Shown piece after piece: positions 1-7,734 of a stretch of DNA of 64,000 nt. This DNA is from an uncultured Clostridia bacterium. GTDB lineage: Bacteria; Bacillota; Clostridia; Oscillospirales; Acutalibacteraceae. The notes beneath the pieces are model-generated. The model ran no database searches and was not told where the DNA came from. It saw only the letters and a program-made list of their open reading frames with translations. Both the position numbers and the translations under genes were made by a program. The stretch covers positions 186,001-250,000 of the forward strand of contig CALWVT010000001.1 of assembly GCA_944385055.1 (NCBI GenBank), in the 5' to 3' direction. Every line of letters begins with the position of its first letter. The stretch's first letter is position 1.

Positions 1-84
1 CATTTCTGCCTTGCTCTCTTCGAACACCCGCATGGGATACCGGTCGATTTTCCCGGCTGCCGCACAGGTCGGATACATTTACTT

Positions 85-113
85 ATTATAAACGAGAGGA
101 AGGAAAATTACAA
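85..113 (-). promoter_or_regulatory. Sigma-A-like promoter firing off the left edge
   Basis: Read on the minus strand, TTGTAA (113-108) and TATAAT (90-85) are 17 bases apart. It would drive a gene that begins at or beyond the left edge. A minus-strand frame from ATG at 78 is open to base 1 (26 codons), but it has no ribosome site and would start at about the transcription start. An ATG at 33 or 3 is equally possible, so no coding call is made. Confidence 0.5.
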
Positions 114-175
114 GTCCTTTTTTGCCCCGATGCGGAATTTTGTGCCGCTGCACCCGCAAAAAAGCCCGCAAATCT

Positions 176-227
176 GCGGAACAATTTGGCTTTTCTTGTT
201 CCGCTGGCGCGAAAAATATGCTATACT
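176..227 (+). promoter_or_regulatory. Perfect 9-bp inverted repeat at the pepV promoter
   Basis: GCGGAACAA (176-184) and TTGTTCCGC (196-204) form perfect arms around an 11-base spacer. The -10 box TATACT lies at 222-227. The right arm covers the place where the -35 box should be (TTGTTC or TTCCGC), so a repressor bound here would block the promoter. Promoter plus operator is inference. A plain hairpin is the alternative, since no T-run follows. Confidence 0.45.
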
Positions 228-313
228 GAAAGAAAACGGATCCGTGCCCGGGGCGGCGTGCCGCATGCTGCTTTCCGTCCATCCGTTTCCTGAAAAAAGG
301 AGTGTCCATATCT

Positions 314-1690
314 ATGCAGTTTGGTCAGAAGATTTTGAAATACCGCCCGCAGATCCTCGAAGGCATCCGCATGCTCGTCCGCATCCCTTCCGTCGTGGCG
401 CCGGCAAAGCCCGGCATGCCGTTCGGTGAGGAGAGCGCGAAGGCCCTTTCCGCCATTTTGGAGCTTGCCCAGAGCCTGGGGCTCGAAACGAAAAACGTCG
501 GCAATTATGCAGGCCACGCCGTCTACGGCGAGGGCGACGGCTTTGCGGACGTCCTGTGCCATGTGGACGTCGTCCCCGCCGGCGAAGGCTGGCAGACGGA
601 CCCGTTTGAGGCCGTCGAGAAGGACGGCCTGCTGTACGGCCGCGGCACAGCGGACGATAAGGGCGCCGCGGTGGTTGCACTGTATGCGTTAAAGGTCCTT
701 CAGGAGGAGGGCGTCAAGACCCGCCGCCGTGTGCGCGTCATTTTTGGCGGCGGCGAGGAGGTCGCGAGCGACGACATCGAAAAATACTACGAAAGCGAGG
801 GCCTGCCCGTGTTCGGCTTTACCCCGGATGCGGATTACGGCATCTGCAACCGCGAAAAGGGCATTTTGCGCCTGGACATTTCCGGCGGCATGCCGGGCAC
901 GGCCGTCAAGCGCTTTCAGGCCGGCACCGTCGTCAACGCCGTGCCCCAGAAAGCGGAGGCTTCCCTGCGCTGCAGCGCGGAACAGGCCGCGGCCCTGCGC
1001 GCGCTGGCGCCTGCCTGCGGCACATTTGAGATTGCGGATACCCCCGACGGTGTCTACATCGTCAGCCTCGGTGTCGCCGCGCATGCGATGATGCCCGAAG
1101 CCGGCAAGAATGCCGCCGCGCACTTATTGTACCTCTTGCAAAAGGTCTTTACGAAAACGGAACTCGGCGCGCTGAATCTGTTTACGGCCGAACGCATCGG
1201 CCTGGAAACGACCGGCGCAGGCCTTGGCATCCGCCAGAGCGACGAGCCGTCCGGCCCCCTGACCGTCAACCTCGGCATCGTGCGCATCGACGGCAACGAG
1301 CAGCGCATCGGCATCGATATCCGGTACCCCGTGACCGCTTCCGGCAACGACATCTGTGCGGCTGTGCGCCACGCAGCCTTGCCGTATGGCCTTTCGTGCC
1401 GGTGCGTGACCGACGATCAGCCGCTCTATCTGCCGGAGGACCGCCCGTTTATCGGCCTTTTGAAGGACGCTTATGCGGACGTCATGGGCGAGCCCGCCGA
1501 AACCTTCTCCTGCGGCGGCGGCACGTACGCGCGCTCGATGCAGGGCCGCGGCGTCGCATTTGGGCCGTTCTTCCCCGGCGAGGGGGACCGCCGCCTGCAC
1601 AATACGAACGAGAATATCGACATCGACCGTTTCCTGCAGCACGCCGAAATCTGCCTCGAAGCGATGTACCGCATGGCCACTGCCGAATGA
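314..1690 (+). CDS. pepV: PepV-like M20 dipeptidase
   Basis: Zinc-dependent exopeptidase of the M20/Sapep group, which cleaves dipeptides in the cytoplasm. The 458-residue length fits the family. Metal-site motifs are visible in order: [34 protein letters not shown] and the late [11 protein letters not shown]. The start is ATG 314 because AGGAG (298-302) sits 11 bases upstream. A longer in-frame GTG at 302 overlaps that ribosome site. The gene stands alone, between a promoter region with an inverted repeat and a terminator at 1777. The family assignment is strong; exact substrate preference (beta-Ala versus general dipeptides) cannot be read from sequence. Confidence 0.9.
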   Translation: MQFGQKILKYRPQILEGIRMLVRIPSVVAPAKPGMPFGEESAKALSAILELAQSLGLETKNVGNYAGHAVYGEGDGFADVLCHVDVVPAGEGWQTDPFEAVEKDGLLYGRGTADDKGAAVVALYALKVLQEEGVKTRRRVRVIFGGGEEVASDDIEKYYESEGLPVFGFTPDADYGICNREKGILRLDISGGMPGTAVKRFQAGTVVNAVPQKAEASLRCSAEQAAALRALAPACGTFEIADTPDGVYIVSLGVAAHAMMPEAGKNAAAHLLYLLQKVFTKTELGALNLFTAERIGLETTGAGLGIRQSDEPSGPLTVNLGIVRIDGNEQRIGIDIRYPVTASGNDICAAVRHAALPYGLSCRCVTDDQPLYLPEDRPFIGLLKDAYADVMGEPAETFSCGGGTYARSMQGRGVAFGPFFPGEGDRRLHNTNENIDIDRFLQHAEICLEAMYRMATAE

Positions 1691-1732
1691 ACTTTTTCCG
1701 ATTGCGGCATCTGTATTTTCTACATTTAGAAA

Positions 1733-1764
1733 AATAAGAAGATTTCAGAATAAGAAGATTTCAG
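1733..1764. repeat. Tandem 16-bp repeat, two copies
   Basis: AATAAGAAGATTTCAG occurs twice head to tail (1733-1748, 1749-1764) between the pepV stop and its terminator. It is non-coding and probably a recent slippage duplication. Confidence 0.85.
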
Positions 1765-1776
1765 AAAATGAAGAGA

Positions 1777-1804
1777 GGGAGCCTTTTTCCGGGCTCCCTT
1801 TTTT
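1777..1804 (+). terminator. Rho-independent terminator after pepV
   Basis: GGGAGCC (1777-1783) pairs with GGCTCCC (1792-1798), followed by six T. Confidence 0.85.
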
Positions 1805-1939
1805 GCGGCAAATTTTCATCTTACCCCCGTCCCACCATTCGCCGGGCGCTGCCTTGGCTTCCTTTCTGGGAACCAAATCCCCCTTTCTTCCATAGACTAA
1901 AGCAGGTGATATCTGATCGGATGGGGGAGGGAGAAAGCC

Positions 1940-3166
1940 TTGCGCCAGGGAACCTTTGCGCGCACGCGCCGCTGCTGTTACGCCGCGTATTTGACCCAGG
2001 GGATCGTCAACAACTTGGCGCCGCTTCTGTTTACCGTGTTCCAGGCGCAGTATCATTTTTCATTTGGCGCCCTGAGCACCTTGATTTTGCTCAATTTCGG
2101 CACACAGCTTCTCATGGATTTTTTTGCCGTGACGTGTGTGGAGCGCATCGGCGAGCGCCGCTGCACGCTTGCAGCCCATCTGTGTGCGGCGGCCGGATTG
2201 TTTGGGATGGGCGTTTTGCCGCAGGTTTTGGACCCGTTTTTGGGATTGTGCCTGGCGGTCGTCGTGAGCGCGATGGGCAGCGGCTTGATCGAAGCGCTTT
2301 TAAGCCCCATCCTCGATGCGCTGCCGCAAAAGCAGAACGGCCGCGCGGCTTCCATGGCGCTGCTGCATTCGTTTTGCTGCTGGGGGCAGGTTGCCGTGGT
2401 GCTCGGCACCACGCTTTTTTTACGGATCGTCGGGGGAGAGAACTGGTGGTGGCTGCCGCTTCTTTGGGCGTGTGTGCCGCTTTGCAATTTCTTCGCATTT
2501 TATTCGGCGCCGCTGCCGGATGCGGTCCCGGCCGGGCAGCGCACGCCGGTTTTTACGCTGCTGCACACGAAGCTTTTCTGCCTGTGCCTGTGCTTCATGG
2601 TGTGCGCCGGGGCGGCGGACATGACCATGGGGCAGTGGGCGTCGCTGTTTGTGCAGCGCTGCTTAGGGATTGAAAAGGTGCGTGGGGATTTGCTGGGCCC
2701 GTGCCTGTTCGCCGCGCTGCAGGGAGCCGGACGACTGCTCTTTGGCCTGTTTGGAAAGCGCTTCGATTTGCGCCACGCATTGCTTTTGTGCGCCTGTGCA
2801 TGCACGGCGTGCTACCTTTTGGCCGCACTGTCGCCCGTGCCGGCCTTTGCACTGCTCGGCTGCGCCTTATGCGGGCTGAGCGTGTCGCTTTTGTGGCCGG
2901 GGCTTTACAGCCTCTCTGCGCGTGCGTTCCCGCGCGGCGGCACCGCCATGTTTGGCCTGCTGGCAGTTTGCGGGGATATTGGCTGTACCGCCGGCCCCTC
3001 GATTTCCGGCATGGCGGCGCAGGTTTTGCAAAACGGCCTTTCCGGGGGGTTGCTGCTCGGCGTGGCGTTCCCGCTGGGCATGGCCTGCGGCCTTGTGCGC
3101 CTGCTGCTTTTTAGGCGGCAGCCGCGCCTCGGCCAAATAAAAGCGTCTAAATCGAAGCATCCATAG
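1940..3166 (+). CDS. MFS transporter
   Basis: Integral membrane protein of 408 residues with about 12 hydrophobic segments in the usual 6+6 arrangement of the major facilitator superfamily. The substrate cannot be told. The N-terminal half shows a family-typical first helix with a polar interruption (YLTQGIVNNLAPLLF). The start is TTG 1940, 8-12 bases after a GGGGGAGGGAG ribosome site; no closer ATG fits. It is monocistronic: a terminator lies on each side, and the next gene is convergent. No promoter was clear in 1805-1930. It could be a nutrient or drug/H+ antiporter. Confidence 0.8.
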   Translation: MRQGTFARTRRCCYAAYLTQGIVNNLAPLLFTVFQAQYHFSFGALSTLILLNFGTQLLMDFFAVTCVERIGERRCTLAAHLCAAAGLFGMGVLPQVLDPFLGLCLAVVVSAMGSGLIEALLSPILDALPQKQNGRAASMALLHSFCCWGQVAVVLGTTLFLRIVGGENWWWLPLLWACVPLCNFFAFYSAPLPDAVPAGQRTPVFTLLHTKLFCLCLCFMVCAGAADMTMGQWASLFVQRCLGIEKVRGDLLGPCLFAALQGAGRLLFGLFGKRFDLRHALLLCACACTACYLLAALSPVPAFALLGCALCGLSVSLLWPGLYSLSARAFPRGGTAMFGLLAVCGDIGCTAGPSISGMAAQVLQNGLSGGLLLGVAFPLGMACGLVRLLLFRRQPRLGQIKASKSKHP

Positions 3167-3170
3167 AAAA

Positions 3171-3210
3171 AAGCCGCACCCGTTTTTTCGGATGCGGCTT
3201 TTATGTTTTT
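3171..3210. terminator. Bidirectional terminator
   Basis: AAGCCGCA (3171-3178) pairs with TGCGGCTT (3193-3200). T-rich sequence follows on the plus strand, and A-rich sequence precedes it, so it can serve both the MFS gene and the convergent gene at 3254. Confidence 0.8.
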
Positions 3211-3253
3211 TAATTGGCAGTGCCTTCGGCTGCCGGCTGCAAAAAAGCCGGCT

Positions 3254-3964
3254 TTACGCTGCCTCCGACGCAGGCGCCGTCTCCGCGGGCGGGGATTCCG
3301 GTGCGGTCTGTGCCGGCGCACTTTCGGCGGGCGGCTCGCTTTCGGCGGGGGCCGGCGTGCTTTCCGGCGCTTCCGGTTCGCTGGAAGGCGCAGGCGCCGG
3401 CTGCGAGGCGGGCTGGGACTCCGGCACACTTTCGGCGGGCGGCTCGCTTTCAGCCGGCGGCACAGAAGAAACCTCGGAGGAAGCTTCTGGCTGCGAGGAC
3501 GGTTCCTCTGGTGCCGGCTCCGCTTCCTGCGATACGGGCGCCGGTTCCGTTTCTTCCGAGATCCCTTCGTCTTCGGAAGAGACCGCCGCCGGCAGGGAAG
3601 CGGGCAGGGAACTTGCGGTGTCGGTCGAAGTGCCGCAGCCGCGGAACACCAGGACCAGCACGAGAATCAACACCACCACGGCCGCCACGATGGCGGCGAC
3701 CAGCGGCTTGCCGCTGCGCGGTGTCCGGCCGTAATCCCTGCGCATCTCGCGGTCGCTGTAGCCGCGGTCCTCATAGCCGTACGCTTCCCGGCTGCGGGAG
3801 ACAGGGGGCTCCGCATAAGGGCCGTCTGTGTCTTCGTCATCCGCGTCGTAGGGCTCCGCATAGCCGTCGTCGTAATTGCCGTCGTAGCCGTCGTCATACG
3901 TCGCGTCCGGGTCGATCGGCCGCGTCTCATCCATGGAAGGGTCATAGGGGGATTTGCGTTTCAT
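3254..3964 (-). CDS. Single-pass membrane protein with acidic N-terminus and Pro/Glu/Ser-rich tail
   Basis: A 236-residue protein of unknown function. Residues 1-85 are polar, rich in Asp, Tyr and Arg, with repeated DDGY-type units. Residues about 88-107 form one hydrophobic helix ending in FRGCG. The remaining ~125 residues are low complexity with repeated PAESEPPAES-like units, as in wall-spanning stalks. The start ATG 3964 has AAGGAGC 8 bases upstream; the frame extends to 4000 but without a ribosome site. It has its own promoter (4022-4050) and follows nadC on the same strand by 92 bases. It probably crosses the membrane once with the tail outside. No catalytic domain is visible. Confidence 0.65.
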   Translation of the reverse strand: MKRKSPYDPSMDETRPIDPDATYDDGYDGNYDDGYAEPYDADDEDTDGPYAEPPVSRSREAYGYEDRGYSDREMRRDYGRTPRSGKPLVAAIVAAVVVLILVLVLVFRGCGTSTDTASSLPASLPAAVSSEDEGISEETEPAPVSQEAEPAPEEPSSQPEASSEVSSVPPAESEPPAESVPESQPASQPAPAPSSEPEAPESTPAPAESEPPAESAPAQTAPESPPAETAPASEAA

Positions 3965-4021
3965 GCAAGGTCGCTCCTTTTCGAGGGATTGTCCCATCAT
4001 TCAAGATGCAAAACTACCCCT

Positions 4022-4050
4022 ATTTTATCACGGCCAAAGCGCAGCGTCAA
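4022..4050 (-). promoter_or_regulatory. Promoter of the Pro/Glu/Ser-rich protein gene
   Basis: On the minus strand, TTGACG (4050-4045) and TAAAAT (4027-4022) are separated by 17 bases. It separates this gene from the nad operon transcript, or adds a second promoter to it. Confidence 0.65.
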
Positions 4051-4056
4051 AATTTC

Positions 4057-4923
4057 TTACGCCTGTGCGTCCGCAATCGGGTGCAGGTTCTTTAAAGACA
4101 GGTCGAGAATCGGCGCCGAATGCGTCAAAGCCCCGCTTGAGATGTAGTCGACGCCCGTTTCCGCGAGCTTTGCGATATTTTCCGCGGTCACATTGCCCGA
4201 GCATTCCGTTTCGGCGCGCCCGGCAATCAGCGCAACGGCTTCCCGCATGGTTTCGGGCGCCATATTGTCGAGCATGATGATGTCGGCGCCGGCTTCTACG
4301 GCTTCCCGCACCATGTCGAGCGTCTCCACTTCCACTTCGATCTTGCGCACAAACGGCGCATAGGCGCGCGCCCGCTCGATGGCTTCCCGTACGCCGCCTG
4401 CCGCGCCGATGTGGTTATCCTTAATCAATACGCCGTCGGAGAGGTTGAAGCGGTGGTTATAGCCGCCGCCCACGCGCACGGCGTATTTTTCGAACACGCG
4501 CAGGTTCGGCGTCGTCTTGCGCGTATCGAGCAGCTTCGTCTTCGTGCCCGCAAGCGCGTCCGCGAGCCGGCGCGTATACGTCGCAATCCCGCTCATGCGC
4601 TGTAAAAAATTTAACGCCGTCCGTTCGCCCGAAAGCAGCGCGCGGATATCGCCCGTGACGGTCGCCAACAGGTCCCCTTTGTGGATGCGCGCGCCGTCTT
4701 CAAAAAAGGCTTCGGTCTTTGCCCGCGGGTCCAAAAGCGTGAACACGCGCGCAAACACGCCGATGCCCGCCAAAATGCCGTCTTCCTTGCATAAGAGCTG
4801 CGCTTCCCCCTTCTGTGCATGCGGCATCACGGCGTTCGTCGTCACATCTTCGCTCGTAATATCTTCTTTCAGGGCCTGTAAAAGCACCGGGTCACAGTGC
4901 AAAAGCGTCGTCACAGGATTCAT
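4057..4923 (-). CDS. nadC: Nicotinate-nucleotide pyrophosphorylase (carboxylating)
   Basis: Quinolinate phosphoribosyltransferase. It converts quinolinate and PRPP to nicotinate mononucleotide, the last step of the de novo pathway. The 288 residues match the family. Visible motifs include RTALNFLQRMSGIAT, LLDTRKTTPNLR, RVGGGYNHRFNLSD, LIKDNH and IEVEVETLDMVREAVEAGAD, then IMLDNM and YISSGALTHS. The ATG overlaps the nadB stop by 4 bases (ATGA), so the two are translationally coupled. It is the third gene of nadA-nadB-nadC on the minus strand. Confidence 0.97.
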   Translation of the reverse strand: MNPVTTLLHCDPVLLQALKEDITSEDVTTNAVMPHAQKGEAQLLCKEDGILAGIGVFARVFTLLDPRAKTEAFFEDGARIHKGDLLATVTGDIRALLSGERTALNFLQRMSGIATYTRRLADALAGTKTKLLDTRKTTPNLRVFEKYAVRVGGGYNHRFNLSDGVLIKDNHIGAAGGVREAIERARAYAPFVRKIEVEVETLDMVREAVEAGADIIMLDNMAPETMREAVALIAGRAETECSGNVTAENIAKLAETGVDYISSGALTHSAPILDLSLKNLHPIADAQA

Positions 4924-6212
4924 GAGGTCTTGCTCCTTTGTTCTTTTTCATGAAGAATCTCGTCTTTGACGAGCTGCCGGTTTTCCGCCTGCCAGCTTTC
5001 CGGCGAACGGTACCGCGCCGGCTGGTATTCCGCCGGGCAGAATGCGCTGTCCGTTTTGACAATCGCCGCCGCGGCGCGCTCGGCAAATACAAGGTTTTCC
5101 AAAAGCGAGTTGCTCGCCAAACGGTTCGCGCCGTGTACGCCGTTGCACGCCGTTTCACCCACCGCGTACAGGTGCGGCAGGCTCGTGCGGCTGTCAAGGT
5201 TTACCTTGACGCCGCCCATAAAATAGTGCTGCGCCGGCACCACGGGGACAAGATCCTCCGGCACATGGATGCCTTCCTCCTCGCAGCGCGCGCAGATCGT
5301 CGGGAAGCGCTTTTTGACGTCGCAGTCGATCGTGCGCATCGAAAGCCACACAAACGGCGTGTGGTCTTTTTGCATCTGCTTGTGGATTTCCGCGGTCAGC
5401 CGGTCGCGCGGCAAAAGTTCGTCCGTAAACCGGTTCCCATGTTTATCGAGCAGCACGGCCCCTTCGCCGCGCACGGATTCCGAAATCAAAAACCGCCGCC
5501 CGGGCCGCTTCGAGTACAGCGTCGTCGGGTGGATCTGCACATAGTCGACGTTTTCCACTTCCACGCCGTGCCGCAGCGCCAGCGCGACGCCGTCCCCCGT
5601 CAAATGCGGGAAATTCGTCGAGTTTTCGTACACGCCGCCGACGCCGCCGGTCGCGAGCACCGTGTCGCGCGCGAGCACCGGGAACGGCTTTCCGCCTTTT
5701 TGCAGCAGTACGCCGCCGCAGCAGCGCCCCTGCGCGCACAAAAGATCAAGCAGCATCGTCTCGGTGCACAACGTCACATTCGGCAGCGTCTTGACTTTCC
5801 GCATGAGATTTTTCGTAATTTCCCGTCCCGTGCAGTCCTCATGGTGCAGAATGCGCGGCGTCGAGTGCGCGCCTTCCCTCGTAAACGAAAACGAGCCGTC
5901 CGCCTCGCGCGCGAAGTCCACGCCGCACGCCACGAGTTCGCGGATGATCGTTTGCGACGAGCGGATCATCGTCGTAACGGCATCCGGGTCATTTTCATAG
6001 TGCCCGGCGCGCATCGTGTCCGCGAAATAGCTGTCAAAGTCCGCCTCGTTTTTCAGCATGCAGATGCCGCCCTGCGCGAGGAAGGAATCGCTTTCCTCCT
6101 CGTCGGACGATTTTGTAAGCAGCAGCACCTGCATCTGTTCCGGCAAATGCATCGCGAGAAACAGTCCCGCCACGCCGCAGCCGGCGATCAGCACATCGTA
6201 TTGCTCCTTCAA
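4920..6212 (-). CDS. nadB: L-aspartate oxidase (short form)
   Basis: FAD enzyme that oxidises L-aspartate to iminoaspartate for quinolinate synthesis. The N-terminal dinucleotide fold is VLIAGCGVAGLFLAM. The succinate dehydrogenase/aspartate oxidase signatures follow: QIHPTTL, SESVRGEGAVL, FTDELLPRDRL, QHYFMGGVKVNLDSRTSLP and GETACNGVHGANRLASNSLLE. At 430 residues it lacks most of the C-terminal helical domain of the ~530-residue enzyme. The reading frame is clean and the short form is found in other Firmicutes, so this is not called a truncation. It sits between nadA (75-base gap) and nadC (4-base overlap). Confidence 0.95.
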   Translation of the reverse strand: MKEQYDVLIAGCGVAGLFLAMHLPEQMQVLLLTKSSDEEESDSFLAQGGICMLKNEADFDSYFADTMRAGHYENDPDAVTTMIRSSQTIIRELVACGVDFAREADGSFSFTREGAHSTPRILHHEDCTGREITKNLMRKVKTLPNVTLCTETMLLDLLCAQGRCCGGVLLQKGGKPFPVLARDTVLATGGVGGVYENSTNFPHLTGDGVALALRHGVEVENVDYVQIHPTTLYSKRPGRRFLISESVRGEGAVLLDKHGNRFTDELLPRDRLTAEIHKQMQKDHTPFVWLSMRTIDCDVKKRFPTICARCEEEGIHVPEDLVPVVPAQHYFMGGVKVNLDSRTSLPHLYAVGETACNGVHGANRLASNSLLENLVFAERAAAAIVKTDSAFCPAEYQPARYRSPESWQAENRQLVKDEILHEKEQRSKTS

Positions 6213-6287
6213 TCCAAACCCCTTCTTTGATATGGACTTTTGATATGAAATATGGTTCTGCGGCCCATCCGGCCGCCTGCCGCGTCT

Positions 6288-7199
6288 TCAGCGCGAAAGC
6301 GCGAGCATCCGTTCCAGCGGCGTTTTTGCCGCCTGCAGCACCGCTTCCGGCAGCGTGACCTGCGGGGCGTTTGCCTCGAGCGCGGCGATCACCTTGTCGA
6401 GCGTGACCTTTTTCATGTCCGTGCACGTCTGGCTGCAGCCCTCTACGAGGAAAAATGTCTTTTCCGGGCAGCGCCGGCGCAGCTCATAGAAGATGCCCCG
6501 CTCCGTGCACACGATGTAAGCGTTTGCGTCATCCTGCTGCGCAAACGTCAAAATACCCGCCGTCGAGCCGACGTAATCCGCAAGCGCGGTCACTTCCGAC
6601 CGGCATTCCGGATGGACCAGCACTTTCGCGCCCGGGTGGCGCCGCATCGTCTCCTGCACGTCCCCGGCGCGGATGGCGTCGTGCACCACGCAGCAGCCGT
6701 CGTTGAAGAGAAACTCTTTTTCCGGCAGCTTGGCGGCGATAAAATGCGCGAGATGCTGGTCGGGAATAAAGAAAATGCGCCGGTTCGGCAGCGCCCGGCA
6801 TACCGCCAGCGCATTGGAGGACGTCACGCACACATCCGCGAGCATTTTCAGTTCCGCCGTCGAATTGACGTAGCACACGACCGCCGCGTCCGGATACTGC
6901 GCCTTTACCTGCCGCACGCGCGCGGGGTCCGCCATGTGCGCCATCGGGCAGTCCGCCGCCGCGTCCGGCAGCAAGACGGTCTTCTGCGGATTTAAGATCT
7001 TGGCGCTTTCCCCCATAAAGCGCACCCCGCACAGCACGATCGTCTTGGCCTCCACGCGCTGGGCAACCTGGCTTAAATAAAAGGAATCTCCCACATAATC
7101 GGCCGCTTTCTGCACGTCCTCCGGCACATAGTAATGTGCAAGGATTACCGCGTCCTTTTCGCGCTTGAGCCGTTGTAAGCGCGCCTGTTTCTCTTCCAC
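6288..7199 (-). CDS. nadA: Quinolinate synthase A
   Basis: [4Fe-4S] enzyme that condenses iminoaspartate with dihydroxyacetone phosphate to quinolinate. Length is 303 residues. The three cluster cysteines can be placed in VLCGVRFMGESAKILNP, DVCVTSSNA and VEGCSQTCTDMKK. ILAHYYVPEDVQ and MAHMADP are also family-typical. The start is GTG 7199, with AGGAGG 7 bases upstream; an in-frame ATG at 7235 would place that ribosome site inside the coding region. It is the first gene of the nad operon, with a promoter and a likely NiaR operator upstream. Confidence 0.96.
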   Translation of the reverse strand: MEEKQARLQRLKREKDAVILAHYYVPEDVQKAADYVGDSFYLSQVAQRVEAKTIVLCGVRFMGESAKILNPQKTVLLPDAAADCPMAHMADPARVRQVKAQYPDAAVVCYVNSTAELKMLADVCVTSSNALAVCRALPNRRIFFIPDQHLAHFIAAKLPEKEFLFNDGCCVVHDAIRAGDVQETMRRHPGAKVLVHPECRSEVTALADYVGSTAGILTFAQQDDANAYIVCTERGIFYELRRRCPEKTFFLVEGCSQTCTDMKKVTLDKVIAALEANAPQVTLPEAVLQAAKTPLERMLALSR

Positions 7200-7291
7200 C
7201 GCTGTCCCTCCTGCTTTGTAAAGGCCGCCCGGCATTTTGAAAGGTGCCCGTTTGCTGCAGGCCCCGGCCGGGCGGTCGCTTTTATCTTAGG

Positions 7292-7332
7292 AGTATACCA
7301 TACTTCATGACAGATGACAAGACACCTATCTG
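7292..7332 (-). promoter_or_regulatory. nadA promoter with NiaR-like operator
   Basis: On the minus strand, TTGTCA (7320-7315) and TATACT (7297-7292) are 17 bases apart. The -35 box lies inside an imperfect dyad at 7311-7332 with arms CAGAT and ATCTG; its core on the minus strand is GGTGTCTTGTCATCTG. This resembles what I recall of NiaR (YrxA) sites, where the niacin-responsive repressor controls nad genes in Bacillus and Clostridium. The promoter is well supported; the identity of the regulator is inference, and no niaR gene is in the window. Confidence 0.55.
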
Positions 7333-7475
7333 CAAAAAGCTGTCAAAAAAATTCCTCCTCCGCCTCTGCTGGAAGGCGCCGCGGCTCGCTTCCGTGCCTC
7401 TCGTGCAAAAAGAGCACGCATATCCGGAAAAAACTGGGGCAATTCATAAAAGACAGCCGTTTTTATGGCTTTTCG

Positions 7476-7504
7476 TTGACAAAGCCGGGGCGCCAGGGTA
7501 TAAT
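7476..7504 (+). promoter_or_regulatory. Consensus promoter of the riboswitch-ATPase unit
   Basis: A perfect TTGACA (7476-7481) and TATAAT (7499-7504) with a 17-base spacer. Transcription would start near 7511, just before the riboswitch aptamer. Confidence 0.85.
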
Positions 7505-7510
7505 AAGGCA

Positions 7511-7631
7511 GTCTTCAAAAGGGAGTAGTTATAAGACGCACGGTCAACATCACGGCGGCCGACGCGCGGATCTTTTTAGAATCCCGCAGGTGCTGTCTGG
7601 CCATGTGTGCCAATATGGTAACAAGACTTTT
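7511..7631 (+). promoter_or_regulatory. yybP-ykoY (Mn2+) riboswitch aptamer
   Basis: The leader carries conserved blocks of the yybP-ykoY RNA in the right order: AAAAGGGAGTAG (7517-7528), GGTCAACATCACGGC (7542-7556) and AACAAGACTTTT near the 3' end (7620-7631). The closing helix P1 can form between AAAAG (7517-7521) and CTTTT (7627-7631). Part of that 3' strand is also the left arm of the terminator at 7623, so aptamer closure and termination exclude each other. Known members sense Mn2+ and turn on metal export genes, including P-type ATPases. This fits the gene downstream. Confidence 0.85.
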
Positions 7632-7675
7632 CGATGACTGTCCAAAGGCGGCAGTCGCGGGAAGTCTTTTTCTTT
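7623..7675 (+). terminator. Riboswitch expression-platform terminator
   Basis: AAGACTT (7623-7629) pairs with AAGTCTT (7662-7668). Inside it GACTG (7636-7640) pairs with CAGTC (7652-7656), and a T-rich tail follows. The left arm overlaps the aptamer P1 strand, so metal binding should prevent termination (an ON switch). Confidence 0.8.
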
Positions 7676-7734
7676 TGCCCGCGCCCTGCAAAGACCGCCC
7701 AATATGCTACAAACTGTAAAAAGGAGCAAAGCGT

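Noticed and set aside
3203-4147. 314-residue plus-strand frame opposite the Pro/Glu/Ser-rich gene
   Set aside because: Arg/Gly-rich antisense translation of a repetitive gene; no start context.
4938-6230. 430-residue plus-strand open frame
   Set aside because: It is the antisense shadow of nadB; the Arg/His-rich product has no family features and no ribosome site.
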